Source of the DNA: Cognataquiflexum rubidum
Lineage (GTDB): Bacteria; Bacteroidota; Bacteroidia; Cytophagales; Cyclobacteriaceae
Reading direction: 5' to 3'
Length of the DNA: 59,098 bases
NCBI RefSeq assembly: GCF_022538115.1
Contig: NZ_JAKZAL010000026.1
Span: forward strand, 1-59,098
Shown here: in pieces, positions 1-8,125 of the stretch
How the letters are laid out: every line of letters starts with the position of its first letter
How positions within the stretch are numbered: position 1 is the first letter of the stretch
Program-made: the position numbers and the translations under genes
The notes under the pieces: generated by a model
The model's input: only the letters and a program-made list of their open reading frames with translations
Database searches by the model: none
What the model was told of the DNA's origin: nothing

Positions 1-72
1 GAATCTAGCTTAAGCTGATTTAATGGTTAAAGATAAAAATTTTATATTTTATCTTGATTCTTAACACAGAAT

Positions 73-395
73 CTTTGCGGTAAAAAATATACCTCACGCA
101 AGTACACAAAGGGAAAGGGAAAAAAGTATGGGAATTAAAATTGCTGAATGAATAATGGTTTGGGAGGCACTATCATCGGCGGGAGAAATGATCCTGAAGG
201 GATCACATAATTATAACCCCGAGTAAGGAACGCAACTCGGGGATAAAGACAAAAAATACGATTCCGGTTTTTGGCCGAAACAAGGAGAAGAGAGTAATTA
301 GGTTTTCCGCCAAAAACAGGGAAGCTCAAAATCCTTTGCGTCCCATTGCGAAACCTTCCATCCCTTTGCGGTAAAAAATATACCTCACGCAAGTA
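73..395. repeat. 32-bp exact direct repeat with CGCAAAG-type inverted arms
   Basis: A 32-base sequence, from CTTTGCGGTAAAAAATATAC through CTCACGCAAGTA, occurs identically at 73-104 and 364-395. The stretch CTTTGCGTCCCATTGCG at about 333-350 is the approximate reverse complement of the CGCAA..CAAAGG part that follows each copy, so the unit can fold into a large imperfect hairpin. No credible gene lies in 1-844: open frames here (for example 135-392) are built from the repeats and have no recognisable product. It looks like a diverged intergenic repeat family. Confidence 0.7.
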
Positions 396-448
396 TGCAG
401 AGGAAATAAAGAAAAAAGCATATGATGCATCCTAGGTAAAAGATTAAA

Positions 449-606
449 CCACAAAGGAACAAAAGGGAACAAAGAGAATTAACATTCAAAATTTCCCAAA
501 GCCGGGTGTTTGAATATTCCTTACACTGCGGTGAAAAAAGAATAAACCACAAAGAAACAAAGGATACAAATATCGGGCTTTTGTTTTCTTTGTTTCTTTG
601 TTGTTC
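449..606. repeat. ACCACAAAG-type inverted repeat
   Basis: ACCACAAAGGAACAAAAGG at about 447-465 and ACCACAAAGAAACAAAGG at about 546-563 are left-arm copies. The right arm at about 580-606 contains CTTTGTTTCTTTG, the exact complement of CAAAGAAACAAAG in the second left arm. The layout (two AAAG words after ACCAC, then a mirrored arm) resembles the ACCACATAG repeats at 41846-42355, although the words differ. Confidence 0.6.
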
Positions 607-690
607 AATAAATACTGATCTACCAATAATTTTGGAAATAATTGAAATCTTCATCGAAAAGTAATTCTTCAAATAGGGATATTGTAGTGA

Positions 691-730
691 CCAAAAACAA
701 AACTGCCCTTAAGAATTACCTAAGGACAGT
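691..730 (-). terminator. Probable terminator downstream of glmS
   Basis: On the minus strand ACTGTCCTTA (721-730) and TAAGGGCAGT (702-711) can form a ten-position stem with one mismatch. It is followed by TTTTGTTTTT. It lies about 115 nt past the glmS stop, the only upstream gene on that strand. Confidence 0.6.
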
Positions 731-778
731 TATGATTTATATTTATTTTTTTTACCAAAATCTAAAGAGATAATCTGA

Positions 779-843
779 ACCCACCTTTCACCTTTAACCT
801 CTTACCTCTCACCACTAACCTATTTCCTCTTACCTCTCACCAC
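779..843. repeat. Degenerate ACCTCTT/ACCTTTC heptamer tract
   Basis: A low-complexity tract made of about nine imperfect heptamers of the form ACCTCTT, ACCTCTC, ACCTTTC or ACCACTA, immediately downstream of the glmS stop. The same words recur at 40644-40712 and, reverse-complemented, near 40160-40180. It codes for nothing visible. Confidence 0.6.
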
Positions 844-844
844 T

Positions 845-2686
845 TTACTCCACCGTCACCGACTTCGCCAGATTCCTTGGCTGATCGACATTACAGCCTC
901 TCATGACTGCGATGTGATAGGAAAGTTGCTGCAAAGGAACGACTGCAATCAAAGGGACAAAGGCTTCTTCGGTATCAGGGATTTCAATCACGTGATCAGC
1001 GAGACCTCTTACAGTCGTATCGCCTTCGGTTACTACTGCGATGATTTTGCCTTTTCGGGCTTTTACTTCCTGAATGTTGCTGACTACTTTTTCGTAAGAA
1101 CTGTCTTTGGTGGCAATGAATACTACCGGCATTTCTGCATCTATCAAGGCAATAGGGCCATGTTTCATCTCCGCCGCAGGATAACCTTCAGCATGGATGT
1201 AGGAAATTTCTTTCAGTTTTAAAGCACCCTCCAAAGCTACCGGGAAGTTATAACCTCTTCCCAAATACAGGAAGTTGCGGGAATCTTTGTACTCGGCTGC
1301 GATGACTTTGATCTTTGCATCAAGTTTCAGTGCCCTTTCGACTTTGGATGGAATGGTCGCCAATTCATTCAACAAATGCATGTACCGTGTTTCAGACAAA
1401 GTGCCTCTTTGGTATCCCAATTTCAAGGCCATCATGGTCAAAACAGAAATCTGTGCCGTGAAGGCTTTGGTGGAGGCCACTCCGATTTCAGGACCTGCGT
1501 GGGTATAGGAACCCGCATGGGTTGCTCTCGGGATCGAAGATCCTACGACATTACATACTCCAAAGATGGTCGCTCCTTTGGATTTGGCCAACTCGATGGC
1601 AGCCAAAGTATCGGCGGTTTCACCTGATTGGGAAATGGCGATGACAAAGTCTTTTTCTGATATGACGGGATTTCTATATCTGAATTCGGAAGCGTATTCT
1701 ACTTCCACAGGGATTCTTGCAAATTCCTCAAAGAGGTATTCGGCTACCAAACCCGCATGCCATGAAGTTCCGCAGGCAGTAATGATGATCCTATCGGCAT
1801 TTTGGAATTTGTTCATATAATCCCTCAGGCCACCAAGTACCAACCTGCCGTTTTTGGCATCCAACCTTCCCCGCATACAATCGGCAATAGACCTCGGCTG
1901 CTCGTTGATTTCTTTCAACATGAAATGCTCGTAGCCGCCTTTTTCGATGGCTTCGAGTTCCATTTCCAATTGATTGATATATGGGTTGGTCTCGACGTTC
2001 TCAATGGTTTTGATCTGGAGCTTGTTGTCACGGATGACTGCGATTTCATAATCATCCAAATAGACCACCTGATTGGTGTATTCTATAATCGGAGTAGCAT
2101 CTGAAGCCAAAAAATATTCGTTCTCTCCGACACCGATCACAAGCGGGGAACCCTTTCTTGCCGCAATCAGCGTGTCAGGTTCTTCAATGTTCATGATCAC
2201 AATGGCGTAAGCACCGACTACTTTGTGCAAAGCCAATCTCACAGCTTCCTCTAGGCTGCAAAAATTATTGGCATAGATGTCTTCTATGAATTTGATAAAA
2301 ACCTCAGAATCTGTTTCACTTTGGAATTTGTACCCCTTGTTGATCAGGTCTGTTTTCAAGACATCATAATTTTCAATGATGCCATTATGGATCATTGCAA
2401 ATTTTTCATTCGAGGAATAATGGGGATGGGCATTGACATCATTGGGTTCGCCGTGGGTGGCCCAACGTGTATGACCTATGCCGATTTTTGAATTCAGGTT
2501 TTGGATAGAACCAAGGTGGTTTTCCAATTCTGATACCTTGCCCTTTTTTTTGTAAATACTCAGGCCGTCTTTGTTGAGAAGGGCTACCCCGGCGCTATCA
2601 TAGCCGCGGTATTCCAGTCTTTTAAGTCCTTTGATGATGATTGGCAGGGCTTCTTGTTGCCCCACATAAGCTACGATTCCACACAT
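845..2686 (-). CDS. glmS: Glutamine--fructose-6-phosphate aminotransferase (isomerizing)
   Basis: Makes glucosamine-6-phosphate from fructose-6-phosphate and glutamine, the entry step to UDP-GlcNAc for peptidoglycan and lipid A, in the cytosol. The 613-residue product begins MCGIVAYVG, so Cys2 is the N-terminal nucleophile of the class II amidotransferase domain (about 1-220). Two SIS sugar-isomerase domains follow (about 285-425 and 455-600), with SQSGETADT and the C-terminal LAKSVTVE. Length is normal for the family (about 610). It is transcribed alone from a promoter 20 bp upstream. Identification is secure. Confidence 0.98.
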   Translation of the reverse strand: MCGIVAYVGQQEALPIIIKGLKRLEYRGYDSAGVALLNKDGLSIYKKKGKVSELENHLGSIQNLNSKIGIGHTRWATHGEPNDVNAHPHYSSNEKFAMIHNGIIENYDVLKTDLINKGYKFQSETDSEVFIKFIEDIYANNFCSLEEAVRLALHKVVGAYAIVIMNIEEPDTLIAARKGSPLVIGVGENEYFLASDATPIIEYTNQVVYLDDYEIAVIRDNKLQIKTIENVETNPYINQLEMELEAIEKGGYEHFMLKEINEQPRSIADCMRGRLDAKNGRLVLGGLRDYMNKFQNADRIIITACGTSWHAGLVAEYLFEEFARIPVEVEYASEFRYRNPVISEKDFVIAISQSGETADTLAAIELAKSKGATIFGVCNVVGSSIPRATHAGSYTHAGPEIGVASTKAFTAQISVLTMMALKLGYQRGTLSETRYMHLLNELATIPSKVERALKLDAKIKVIAAEYKDSRNFLYLGRGYNFPVALEGALKLKEISYIHAEGYPAAEMKHGPIALIDAEMPVVFIATKDSSYEKVVSNIQEVKARKGKIIAVVTEGDTTVRGLADHVIEIPDTEEAFVPLIAVVPLQQLSYHIAVMRGCNVDQPRNLAKSVTVE

Positions 2687-2705
2687 ATATAAAAATTTAA
2701 AAGCC

Positions 2706-2737
2706 CAAATCTATACTTTTTCGAATTACAAGTACAA
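2706..2737 (-). promoter_or_regulatory. Bacteroidota sigma-A type promoter of glmS
   Basis: On the minus strand TTG (2735-2737) is followed after 21 nt by TAGATTTG (2706-2713), matching the phylum consensus TTG-N19..21-TAnnTTTG. The glmS start codon is 20 bp further on. Confidence 0.6.
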
Positions 2738-2807
2738 ATTCTAGGTGAAAAAATATACTTCTACAAAATTTCTCGTGGATTGTACCGACTTCTTTAAAAT
2801 TCCTTGT

Positions 2808-4163
2808 CTACAGAGATCTGCTTCTTGAATAAAAGATTTTCAGTTTGATGGTGTTTTGTCCAACAACATATTCTTTTAAATTAGATCTAAAATCTTGAGA
2901 AATGTTTTGGGTTTGTCTATTAACAAATCCTGGAACTAGCAAAACATCAGTGCGGTTTATTTTATTTCTATAGATAGCATTGATGTGTGAGGTGATAAAT
3001 TGAGTGTAAGTTTTTTGATTACTCGTCAATGTAAGATGCGCAGCGTTAAATGTGAATGCAGGCTCCCCGGTTTCGGCGTCTACTTGAACACTTCCATCAG
3101 GCTGTACAATAAGAGGGAAACCGTCTTTTCTAAAAAGCAAACGGTTTGTTTCATTTGTAAAATAAGGAATTAATGTCAACGGAGATTCGATTATGCTGAA
3201 ATCAATCAGCGGCCCCATCTCAAGCATTACTTGATTAAAATTTACATTCGATAATGTATCCAAGAAAGTATCAAGGGGACTAAAGTCAAGTTTAACTTGA
3301 AGCCCCATCGTTGCTTTTGATCCTACAAAATCAGGTAATTCATATGCTTTATTCTTTTCTGTAACGACTTCAATCGGGGTTCCGGTAGGATCGTTGATGA
3401 CTTGGCTGAAATGTCTTGCCAAATTGAAATTGATCCCTGTCGCAATTGGATAAGCTCGGGAGACTGTGTCTCCTTCGTTTTTGAAATAAAAGATAAATCC
3501 TGTATTGTTTCCTATAAAAGTTGTAAATCCAACATTTTCACCCTCTTCGGCTTTGAAAGCAAGGCCGGGCAAAAACTCACGAAACGAAAAGATATCCTGA
3601 AAATACCTGCCGTCTTTTAACTCAGAGAATATTTCCTGGGTAAGTGCATTATTGATTTTGGTAGATACAATGGTGTCCTGTCTATTGGTAAAATTAAATG
3701 TGGCGCTGAAGGAAGGAGTAGGTTCATAGGCTACGCTGCTGAAATTAAAATAATCTACGTCCTGGATCTGCTCTGTGAGTAGGTGGACATTGATAGTTTT
3801 GGGATTGATGGTGTCTGCCGTTAAGACCTCCCGCATGCTAATCAGAAACCTGACCGAATCAAGGACTGCATTTTCTTTGGGTCTGGCGATGTCCCTGTTG
3901 AAGAAAAGCCGGGTGTATCCGATGCTTTCTGTTTTTCCAAAGAAATCACTTTCTTCATTTCCATATATTATGACACCGGTATTGATAGTGCTTAGGGAAT
4001 CTTGTAGCACTACAGAAGCAGACAGGGATATTTCTTGGTAGAATACCCCTATCTGATTGTTTTCCGGATCCAGTTCCAAACCTATATTGGAAGGATCTTC
4101 ACAGGAAGTTGCAATGGTAAGAACAATGAATAATCCAGCGGACAGCTTAGCCGGCCAAGTCAT
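2808..4163 (-). CDS. DUF4270 family lipoprotein
   Basis: A 451-residue secreted lipoprotein of a family (DUF4270) common in Bacteroidota and without an assigned biochemical role. The start chosen is the ATG at 4163, which gives MTWPAKLSAGLFIVLTIATS followed by Cys: a signal peptide with a lipobox (ATSC) and acylated Cys near residue 21. A longer frame to 4277 would run deep into the next gene. The body is beta-rich with many Asp/Asn turns and ends in SRSRSL. The start overlaps the upstream GT5-like gene by 17 bp, so the two are translationally linked. Probably exposed on the outer membrane; function unknown. Confidence 0.85.
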   Translation of the reverse strand: MTWPAKLSAGLFIVLTIATSCEDPSNIGLELDPENNQIGVFYQEISLSASVVLQDSLSTINTGVIIYGNEESDFFGKTESIGYTRLFFNRDIARPKENAVLDSVRFLISMREVLTADTINPKTINVHLLTEQIQDVDYFNFSSVAYEPTPSFSATFNFTNRQDTIVSTKINNALTQEIFSELKDGRYFQDIFSFREFLPGLAFKAEEGENVGFTTFIGNNTGFIFYFKNEGDTVSRAYPIATGINFNLARHFSQVINDPTGTPIEVVTEKNKAYELPDFVGSKATMGLQVKLDFSPLDTFLDTLSNVNFNQVMLEMGPLIDFSIIESPLTLIPYFTNETNRLLFRKDGFPLIVQPDGSVQVDAETGEPAFTFNAAHLTLTSNQKTYTQFITSHINAIYRNKINRTDVLLVPGFVNRQTQNISQDFRSNLKEYVVGQNTIKLKIFYSRSRSL

Positions 4164-4956
4164 TATAGATGTTGTAATAACTTTCAAAAAGTTTCTCTTC
4201 TTCGTTGTTAATCTCACACTGTTTTTCTTTAGAGCACTCCTCGATGAGTTTGCTGAGGTTTTCGGATATGTCTTCACTTTTGATGACTACGTCGGCGTAT
4301 TCCATTCCTATTTTTAGGAAGCCTTCGTAATCTTTGGATTTGAGTGGCGCAAGAATGGCATCATCGATATCCACCATTTTTACCTTCTCAAACAAATCGT
4401 CGCCAAATTTATGGGTAAATCCGGTATTGTAAATAGCAAAAACCGATTTTGTGTCCTTAAAGAGAGGCTCGTTTTTGTAGGTAGTTTTGAGGTACATGGG
4501 GATCAGACTTGTCATCCAATCATTGCAATGTACCACATCGGGAGCCCAACCTAACTTTTTCACTGTTTCTATGACGCCTTTACAAAAGAAAATTGCCCTT
4601 TCGTCATTGTCTTCATAGAATTTTTCATGCTTGTCATGAAACACGCTTTTTCTCTGGAAGTAGTCTTCATTGTCGATGAAATAAACCTGAAGCTTGGCAT
4701 TCGGTATGGAGGCAACCTTGATAATCAAAGGTTTCTCTTCTTCTCCTACGGCAATGTTGATCCCTGACAGCCTCACTACTTCATGCAACCTGTTCTTCCT
4801 TTCATTGATGAGCCCAAATCTTGGCACAAGAATACGGATTTCCATCCCCATTTCCTGCATCGCCTGGGGCAATGCCCTAACGAAATTTGCCACCTCAGAA
4901 GTCTGTAAAAACGGATTGATTTCACTTGCAACGTAGAGAATACGGAGTTTGGACAT
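4147..4956 (-). CDS. Glycogen/starch synthase-like protein, N-terminal GT5 domain only
   Basis: A 269-residue protein resembling only the N-terminal Rossmann domain of glycogen synthases (about 480 residues). It starts MSKLRILYVASEINPF, with the family's later PDVVHCNDWMTSLIPMYLKT segment at about 150-170. The ADP-glucose-binding K-T-G-G-L motif expected near residue 16 reads Q-T-S-E-V, and the whole GT-B C-terminal domain is absent, so normal glycogen synthase activity is unlikely. Short homologues divergent from panC are, as I recall, widespread in this phylum, so it is probably not a fresh pseudogene. The start is the ATG at 4956; an upstream extension in frame covers the panC promoter and is implausible. 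Confidence 0.85.
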   Translation of the reverse strand: MSKLRILYVASEINPFLQTSEVANFVRALPQAMQEMGMEIRILVPRFGLINERKNRLHEVVRLSGINIAVGEEEKPLIIKVASIPNAKLQVYFIDNEDYFQRKSVFHDKHEKFYEDNDERAIFFCKGVIETVKKLGWAPDVVHCNDWMTSLIPMYLKTTYKNEPLFKDTKSVFAIYNTGFTHKFGDDLFEKVKMVDIDDAILAPLKSKDYEGFLKIGMEYADVVIKSEDISENLSKLIEECSKEKQCEINNEEEKLFESYYNIYNDLAG

Positions 4957-5019
4957 ACTTGTTGTGTTTAGATGAGTGATAATAAACGCACAAATATACA
5001 AAAAAAAGCGGTAAAGCCA

Positions 5020-5048
5020 TTGTATTTCTAAGGAATAACATAGTTTTG
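5020..5048 (+). promoter_or_regulatory. Promoter of panC operon
   Basis: TTG (5020-5022), 18-nt spacer, TAGTTTTG (5041-5048), close to the phylum consensus. It lies 33 bp before the GTG start of panC, in the 124-bp gap shared with the divergent GT5-like gene. Confidence 0.55.
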
Positions 5049-5080
5049 CCTCTATTTTACATTCGCAAAGTACAACAATA

Positions 5081-5929
5081 GTGTATATCCTTGGGACCAA
5101 AGAAGAGGTAAACAATAACCTTCATATTCTCCGTAACAGCAATAAAACCATTGGTTTGGTGCCCACCATGGGTGCTTTACACCAAGGTCATTTGGAATTA
5201 GTCAAAATCGCAAAACAATATTCTGACATCGTGGTAGTGTCTATTTTCATTAATCCCACCCAATTCAACAACCAAGAGGACTTTGAAAAATATCCAAAAA
5301 CTTTGGATAAAGACTTGGAACTGTTGGATAAATCCGGGGTAGATTACCTTTTTCTGCCAGATACCATGGAGATATATCCCTCAAAGCCTATGCTCTCCAT
5401 AGATTTTGGACATTTGGATAAAATATTGGAAGGTTCCTTTCGGCCGGGTCATTTTAATGGCGTGGGGATAGTTGTTTCCAAACTGTTAAATATTGTTAAA
5501 CCCCACCAAGCCTACTTCGGACAGAAGGATTTGCAGCAGGTGGCGATCATCAAAAGGCTGGTCCATGACCTTTCATTCGATGTCAAAATCAATGTCGTTC
5601 CGACCGTGAGAGAAGAAGATGGTGTAGCCTTGTCCTCACGGAACCTGAGACTGAATTCTGAGTCGAGACAAGCAGCCCGAATAATTTCGAAAACATTATT
5701 TTTTGCAAAATCAGAACTTTTGGGGGGTAGCCCGTGGTTAAGCATCCGGAAAAAGATCAACCAGATGTTTGAATCTGAGCCAAAAGCGAAATTGGAATAT
5801 TTCGAATTGGTAACTTCTGATTCCTTTTACGTATTAGAGGATATCGGCGAAGAGAAAAATGTGTCAATCTGTACTGCGGCTTACTTCGGCGATGTCAGGT
5901 TGATCGACAACATTTCCATATTTGATTAA
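5081..5929 (+). CDS. panC: Pantoate--beta-alanine ligase
   Basis: Condenses pantoate with beta-alanine using ATP to give pantothenate, on the way to coenzyme A. The 282-residue product has the nucleotidyl-transferase signature VPTMGALHQGHLELV (about 27-41), SIFINPTQFN, and the pantoate-site stretch RPGHFNGV and FGQKDLQQV. The start is GTG at 5081; no in-frame ATG lies close enough to replace it. It is followed 21 bp later by panD, whose product supplies the beta-alanine, so the two form a pathway pair. Confidence 0.97.
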   Translation: MYILGTKEEVNNNLHILRNSNKTIGLVPTMGALHQGHLELVKIAKQYSDIVVVSIFINPTQFNNQEDFEKYPKTLDKDLELLDKSGVDYLFLPDTMEIYPSKPMLSIDFGHLDKILEGSFRPGHFNGVGIVVSKLLNIVKPHQAYFGQKDLQQVAIIKRLVHDLSFDVKINVVPTVREEDGVALSSRNLRLNSESRQAARIISKTLFFAKSELLGGSPWLSIRKKINQMFESEPKAKLEYFELVTSDSFYVLEDIGEEKNVSICTAAYFGDVRLIDNISIFD

Positions 5930-5950
5930 ATTCGCGCAAAATTTCCCCAC

Positions 5951-6298
5951 ATGCACATTCAGGTTTTAAAATCAAAAATCCACAGGGTAAAGATTACCCA
6001 AGCAGAATTACATTATGTCGGAAGCATTACCATAGATGAGGATATCTTGGACGCCGCCAATATGATTGAAAATGAAAAAGTCGCTATCGTCAACATCAAC
6101 AACGGGGAGCGGCTGGAAACCTATGTCATCAAAGGAGAACGGGGAAGCGGCATGGTATGTCTCAATGGTCCGGCTGCTAGAAAAGCGCAGGTAGGCGATA
6201 TCGTCATCATCATTTCCTATGCTTCTATGGATTTTGAGGAAGCTAAAAAACACAAACCGGTCATCGTATTCCCTGATGACCACAACAAACTGATTTAA
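5951..6298 (+). CDS. panD: Aspartate 1-decarboxylase
   Basis: Makes beta-alanine from aspartate for PanC. The 115-residue proenzyme carries the self-cleavage site Gly24-Ser25 in [10 protein letters not shown]; Ser25 becomes the pyruvoyl cofactor. Other conserved features are K9, IHRVKIT and the [17 protein letters not shown] segment with Arg/Tyr substrate contacts. Length is typical (115-130). It lies between panC and a membrane protein whose GTG start is 2 bp after this stop, so they share a transcript. Confidence 0.97.
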   Translation: MHIQVLKSKIHRVKITQAELHYVGSITIDEDILDAANMIENEKVAIVNINNGERLETYVIKGERGSGMVCLNGPAARKAQVGDIVIIISYASMDFEEAKKHKPVIVFPDDHNKLI

Positions 6299-6300
6299 AG

Positions 6301-7302
6301 GTGAAGTTAAACCTCAAACAATGGATTCAGGTGGCATTATCGTTGATAGTCGCTGTCTGGATTTTTTGGTTTTTATACAAAGACATCAGTCTTGATAGTC
6401 TCTTGAAGGCTGTTTCAGAAACCTCTTTCCTTTTGATAGGGATTTCTGTTTTGGTTTCCCTTCTTGGGTTTTGGCTTAGGGCCTGGCGGTGGGCCCTGCT
6501 TATAGATGCTGATCAATCCTATAAAACTCCCACTTCAAGGAGTTTTTGGGCACTTATGATTGGTTATATGACCAATATGCTTGTGCCGAGAGCAGGAGAA
6601 TTGGCCCGCTGTGGGGTTTTGGCAAAAACCGATGGCTTACAAATGGGCAAATTATTTGGGACGGTAATTCTGGAAAGAACTGTTGACCTTCTATTTCTCG
6701 TTTTCACCATCTTCCTGGCATTTGTCATTGAAAGAAACCTGTTTCTGGAGCTTTTTTCGGAACTGGTTTCTGTAGAAACTTTGGTAGAAAAAGTAACCCA
6801 ATACCTTCCTCTTCTAATCGGAGGCTTATTGGTTATGGCCATTTTCTTTTATTTTGCTTTTCTGAAATACAGAGAAAGTAATATTTTTAGAAAATTAAGG
6901 CACTTTACCCGAGATTTGGTCAAAGGCATCATCAGCATCAGGCAGGTCCGAAACCAATCGGGGTTTTGGGGAAGCTCATTTGCTATCTGGATGATTTATT
7001 ATATTACCTTGGTTTTGGTTGCATGGGCCATTCCTTCTACTGCCAACTTGTCACTGAGCTCACTGCTGATGGTGATGGTAATGGGAAGTATTGGCATGGT
7101 TGCACCGGTTCAGGGGGGTATAGGGACCTTTCACGCATTGGTGGCCTTCATTTTGATAGCTTATGGTCTGAGTGAATCAGATGGAAAAATATTCGCGGTG
7201 ATCGTCCATAGCAGTCAGGTTTTGACGATTGTCGTCTTCGGGCTTGTTTCATTGGGAATTGTCTTTAAAATAACTGGGAAAAAAGTATCCAAATCTTCTT
7301 AA
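6301..7302 (+). CDS. Flippase-like integral membrane protein (UPF0104 / LPG synthase TM domain)
   Basis: A 333-residue protein with about eight hydrophobic segments, of the lysylphosphatidylglycerol-synthase transmembrane family (UPF0104), members of which move or modify lipids. Conserved pieces include LRAWRWALLI, YMTNMLVPRAGELAR (about 83-97), ILERTVDLLF and APVQGGIGTFHALV. It lacks the soluble catalytic domain of MprF, so the substrate is unknown. The GTG start at 6301 is 2 bp after the panD stop. Co-transcription with panCD recurs in the phylum but gives no functional explanation. Confidence 0.85.
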   Translation: MKLNLKQWIQVALSLIVAVWIFWFLYKDISLDSLLKAVSETSFLLIGISVLVSLLGFWLRAWRWALLIDADQSYKTPTSRSFWALMIGYMTNMLVPRAGELARCGVLAKTDGLQMGKLFGTVILERTVDLLFLVFTIFLAFVIERNLFLELFSELVSVETLVEKVTQYLPLLIGGLLVMAIFFYFAFLKYRESNIFRKLRHFTRDLVKGIISIRQVRNQSGFWGSSFAIWMIYYITLVLVAWAIPSTANLSLSSLLMVMVMGSIGMVAPVQGGIGTFHALVAFILIAYGLSESDGKIFAVIVHSSQVLTIVVFGLVSLGIVFKITGKKVSKSS

Positions 7303-7334
7303 TTTCGTAAACACTTAAGCAAAAAATAAAAACT

Positions 7335-8021
7335 ATGATTATTCTAATTGTCGTTGTCTTCGCAGTGCTTGGATTTGTAGTCAGCTCAAAGCTGAAAAGC
7401 AAGTTCAAAAAGTATTCACAGACTCCTTTGATGGCAAATCTTTCGGGAAAGGAAATTGCCGAATTGATGTTGGCAGATAATAATATCCACGATGTCAAGG
7501 TCGTGTCTGTGGAAGGTCAGCTCACTGACCACTATAACCCTATGAACAAAACGGTCAACCTCAGCCCGGATGTATTCTATGGCAGAAATGCAGCAGCTGC
7601 TGCTGTGTCCGCCCACGAATGTGGACACGCTGTGCAGCATGCGCGTTCTTATGCTTGGCTCAATCTCCGTTCCGCGATGGTGCCTGTTCAAAACATCAGT
7701 AGCAAAATATTGAATATTGTATTGATCGCATCCTTATTGGGAGGAGCCTTTATGGGACTTCCTTATGAAATCATCGGGTACATTGTAGTAGGATCTTATG
7801 GCGTGATGACACTTTTCACATTGGTCACACTACCTGTGGAATTTGATGCAAGTAACAGGGCTTTGGCTTGGGTCAAAGAAAGGAATATTGTCACACCTTC
7901 CGAATTCGAAATGTCCAAAGATGCTTTGAAATGGGCAGCCATGACTTACGTGGTGGCAGCGCTTGCAGCTTTAGCAACTTTGGCCTATTACATTTTCATT
8001 TTCTTTGGCAACAGAGATTAA
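7335..8021 (+). CDS. Membrane zinc metallopeptidase, YugP family
   Basis: A 228-residue membrane protein with an N-terminal anchor (residues 2-18, rich in Ile/Val), then the zinc motif HECGH at residues 94-98 followed by AVQHARSYAWL. Two or three more transmembrane segments follow (about 120-165 and 200-225), with LPVEFDASNRAL in between, where the third zinc ligand Glu is expected. It matches the neutral zinc metallopeptidase family (B. subtilis YugP). The substrate is unknown. It follows the flippase gene by 32 bp and precedes a strong terminator, so it probably ends the panC operon. Confidence 0.88.
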   Translation: MIILIVVVFAVLGFVVSSKLKSKFKKYSQTPLMANLSGKEIAELMLADNNIHDVKVVSVEGQLTDHYNPMNKTVNLSPDVFYGRNAAAAAVSAHECGHAVQHARSYAWLNLRSAMVPVQNISSKILNIVLIASLLGGAFMGLPYEIIGYIVVGSYGVMTLFTLVTLPVEFDASNRALAWVKERNIVTPSEFEMSKDALKWAAMTYVVAALAALATLAYYIFIFFGNRD

Positions 8022-8053
8022 GGAAACTTAAATCAACCAAATGAGTTTACTTT

Positions 8054-8086
8054 AAGGGGCAAGAAATTGCCCCTTATTTTTTTTTC
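8054..8086 (+). terminator. Rho-independent terminator
   Basis: AAGGGGCAA / TTGCCCCTT (9-bp stem, GAAA loop) followed by a T-rich run, 33 bp after the metallopeptidase stop. Confidence 0.9.
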
Positions 8087-8125
8087 TTATATCTTCCGAC
8101 CGAAATTATTAACCCAAATATTCTT

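Noticed and set aside
135-672. Two overlapping minus-strand open frames of 85 and 95 codons
   Set aside because: They consist of repeat arms translated by chance, show no domain or signal peptide that makes sense, and one is cysteine/phenylalanine-rich from T-rich DNA.
4164-4277. 38-residue N-terminal extension of the DUF4270 protein
   Set aside because: It would place a lysine-rich stretch before a good lipoprotein signal peptide and overlap the upstream gene by 131 bp.
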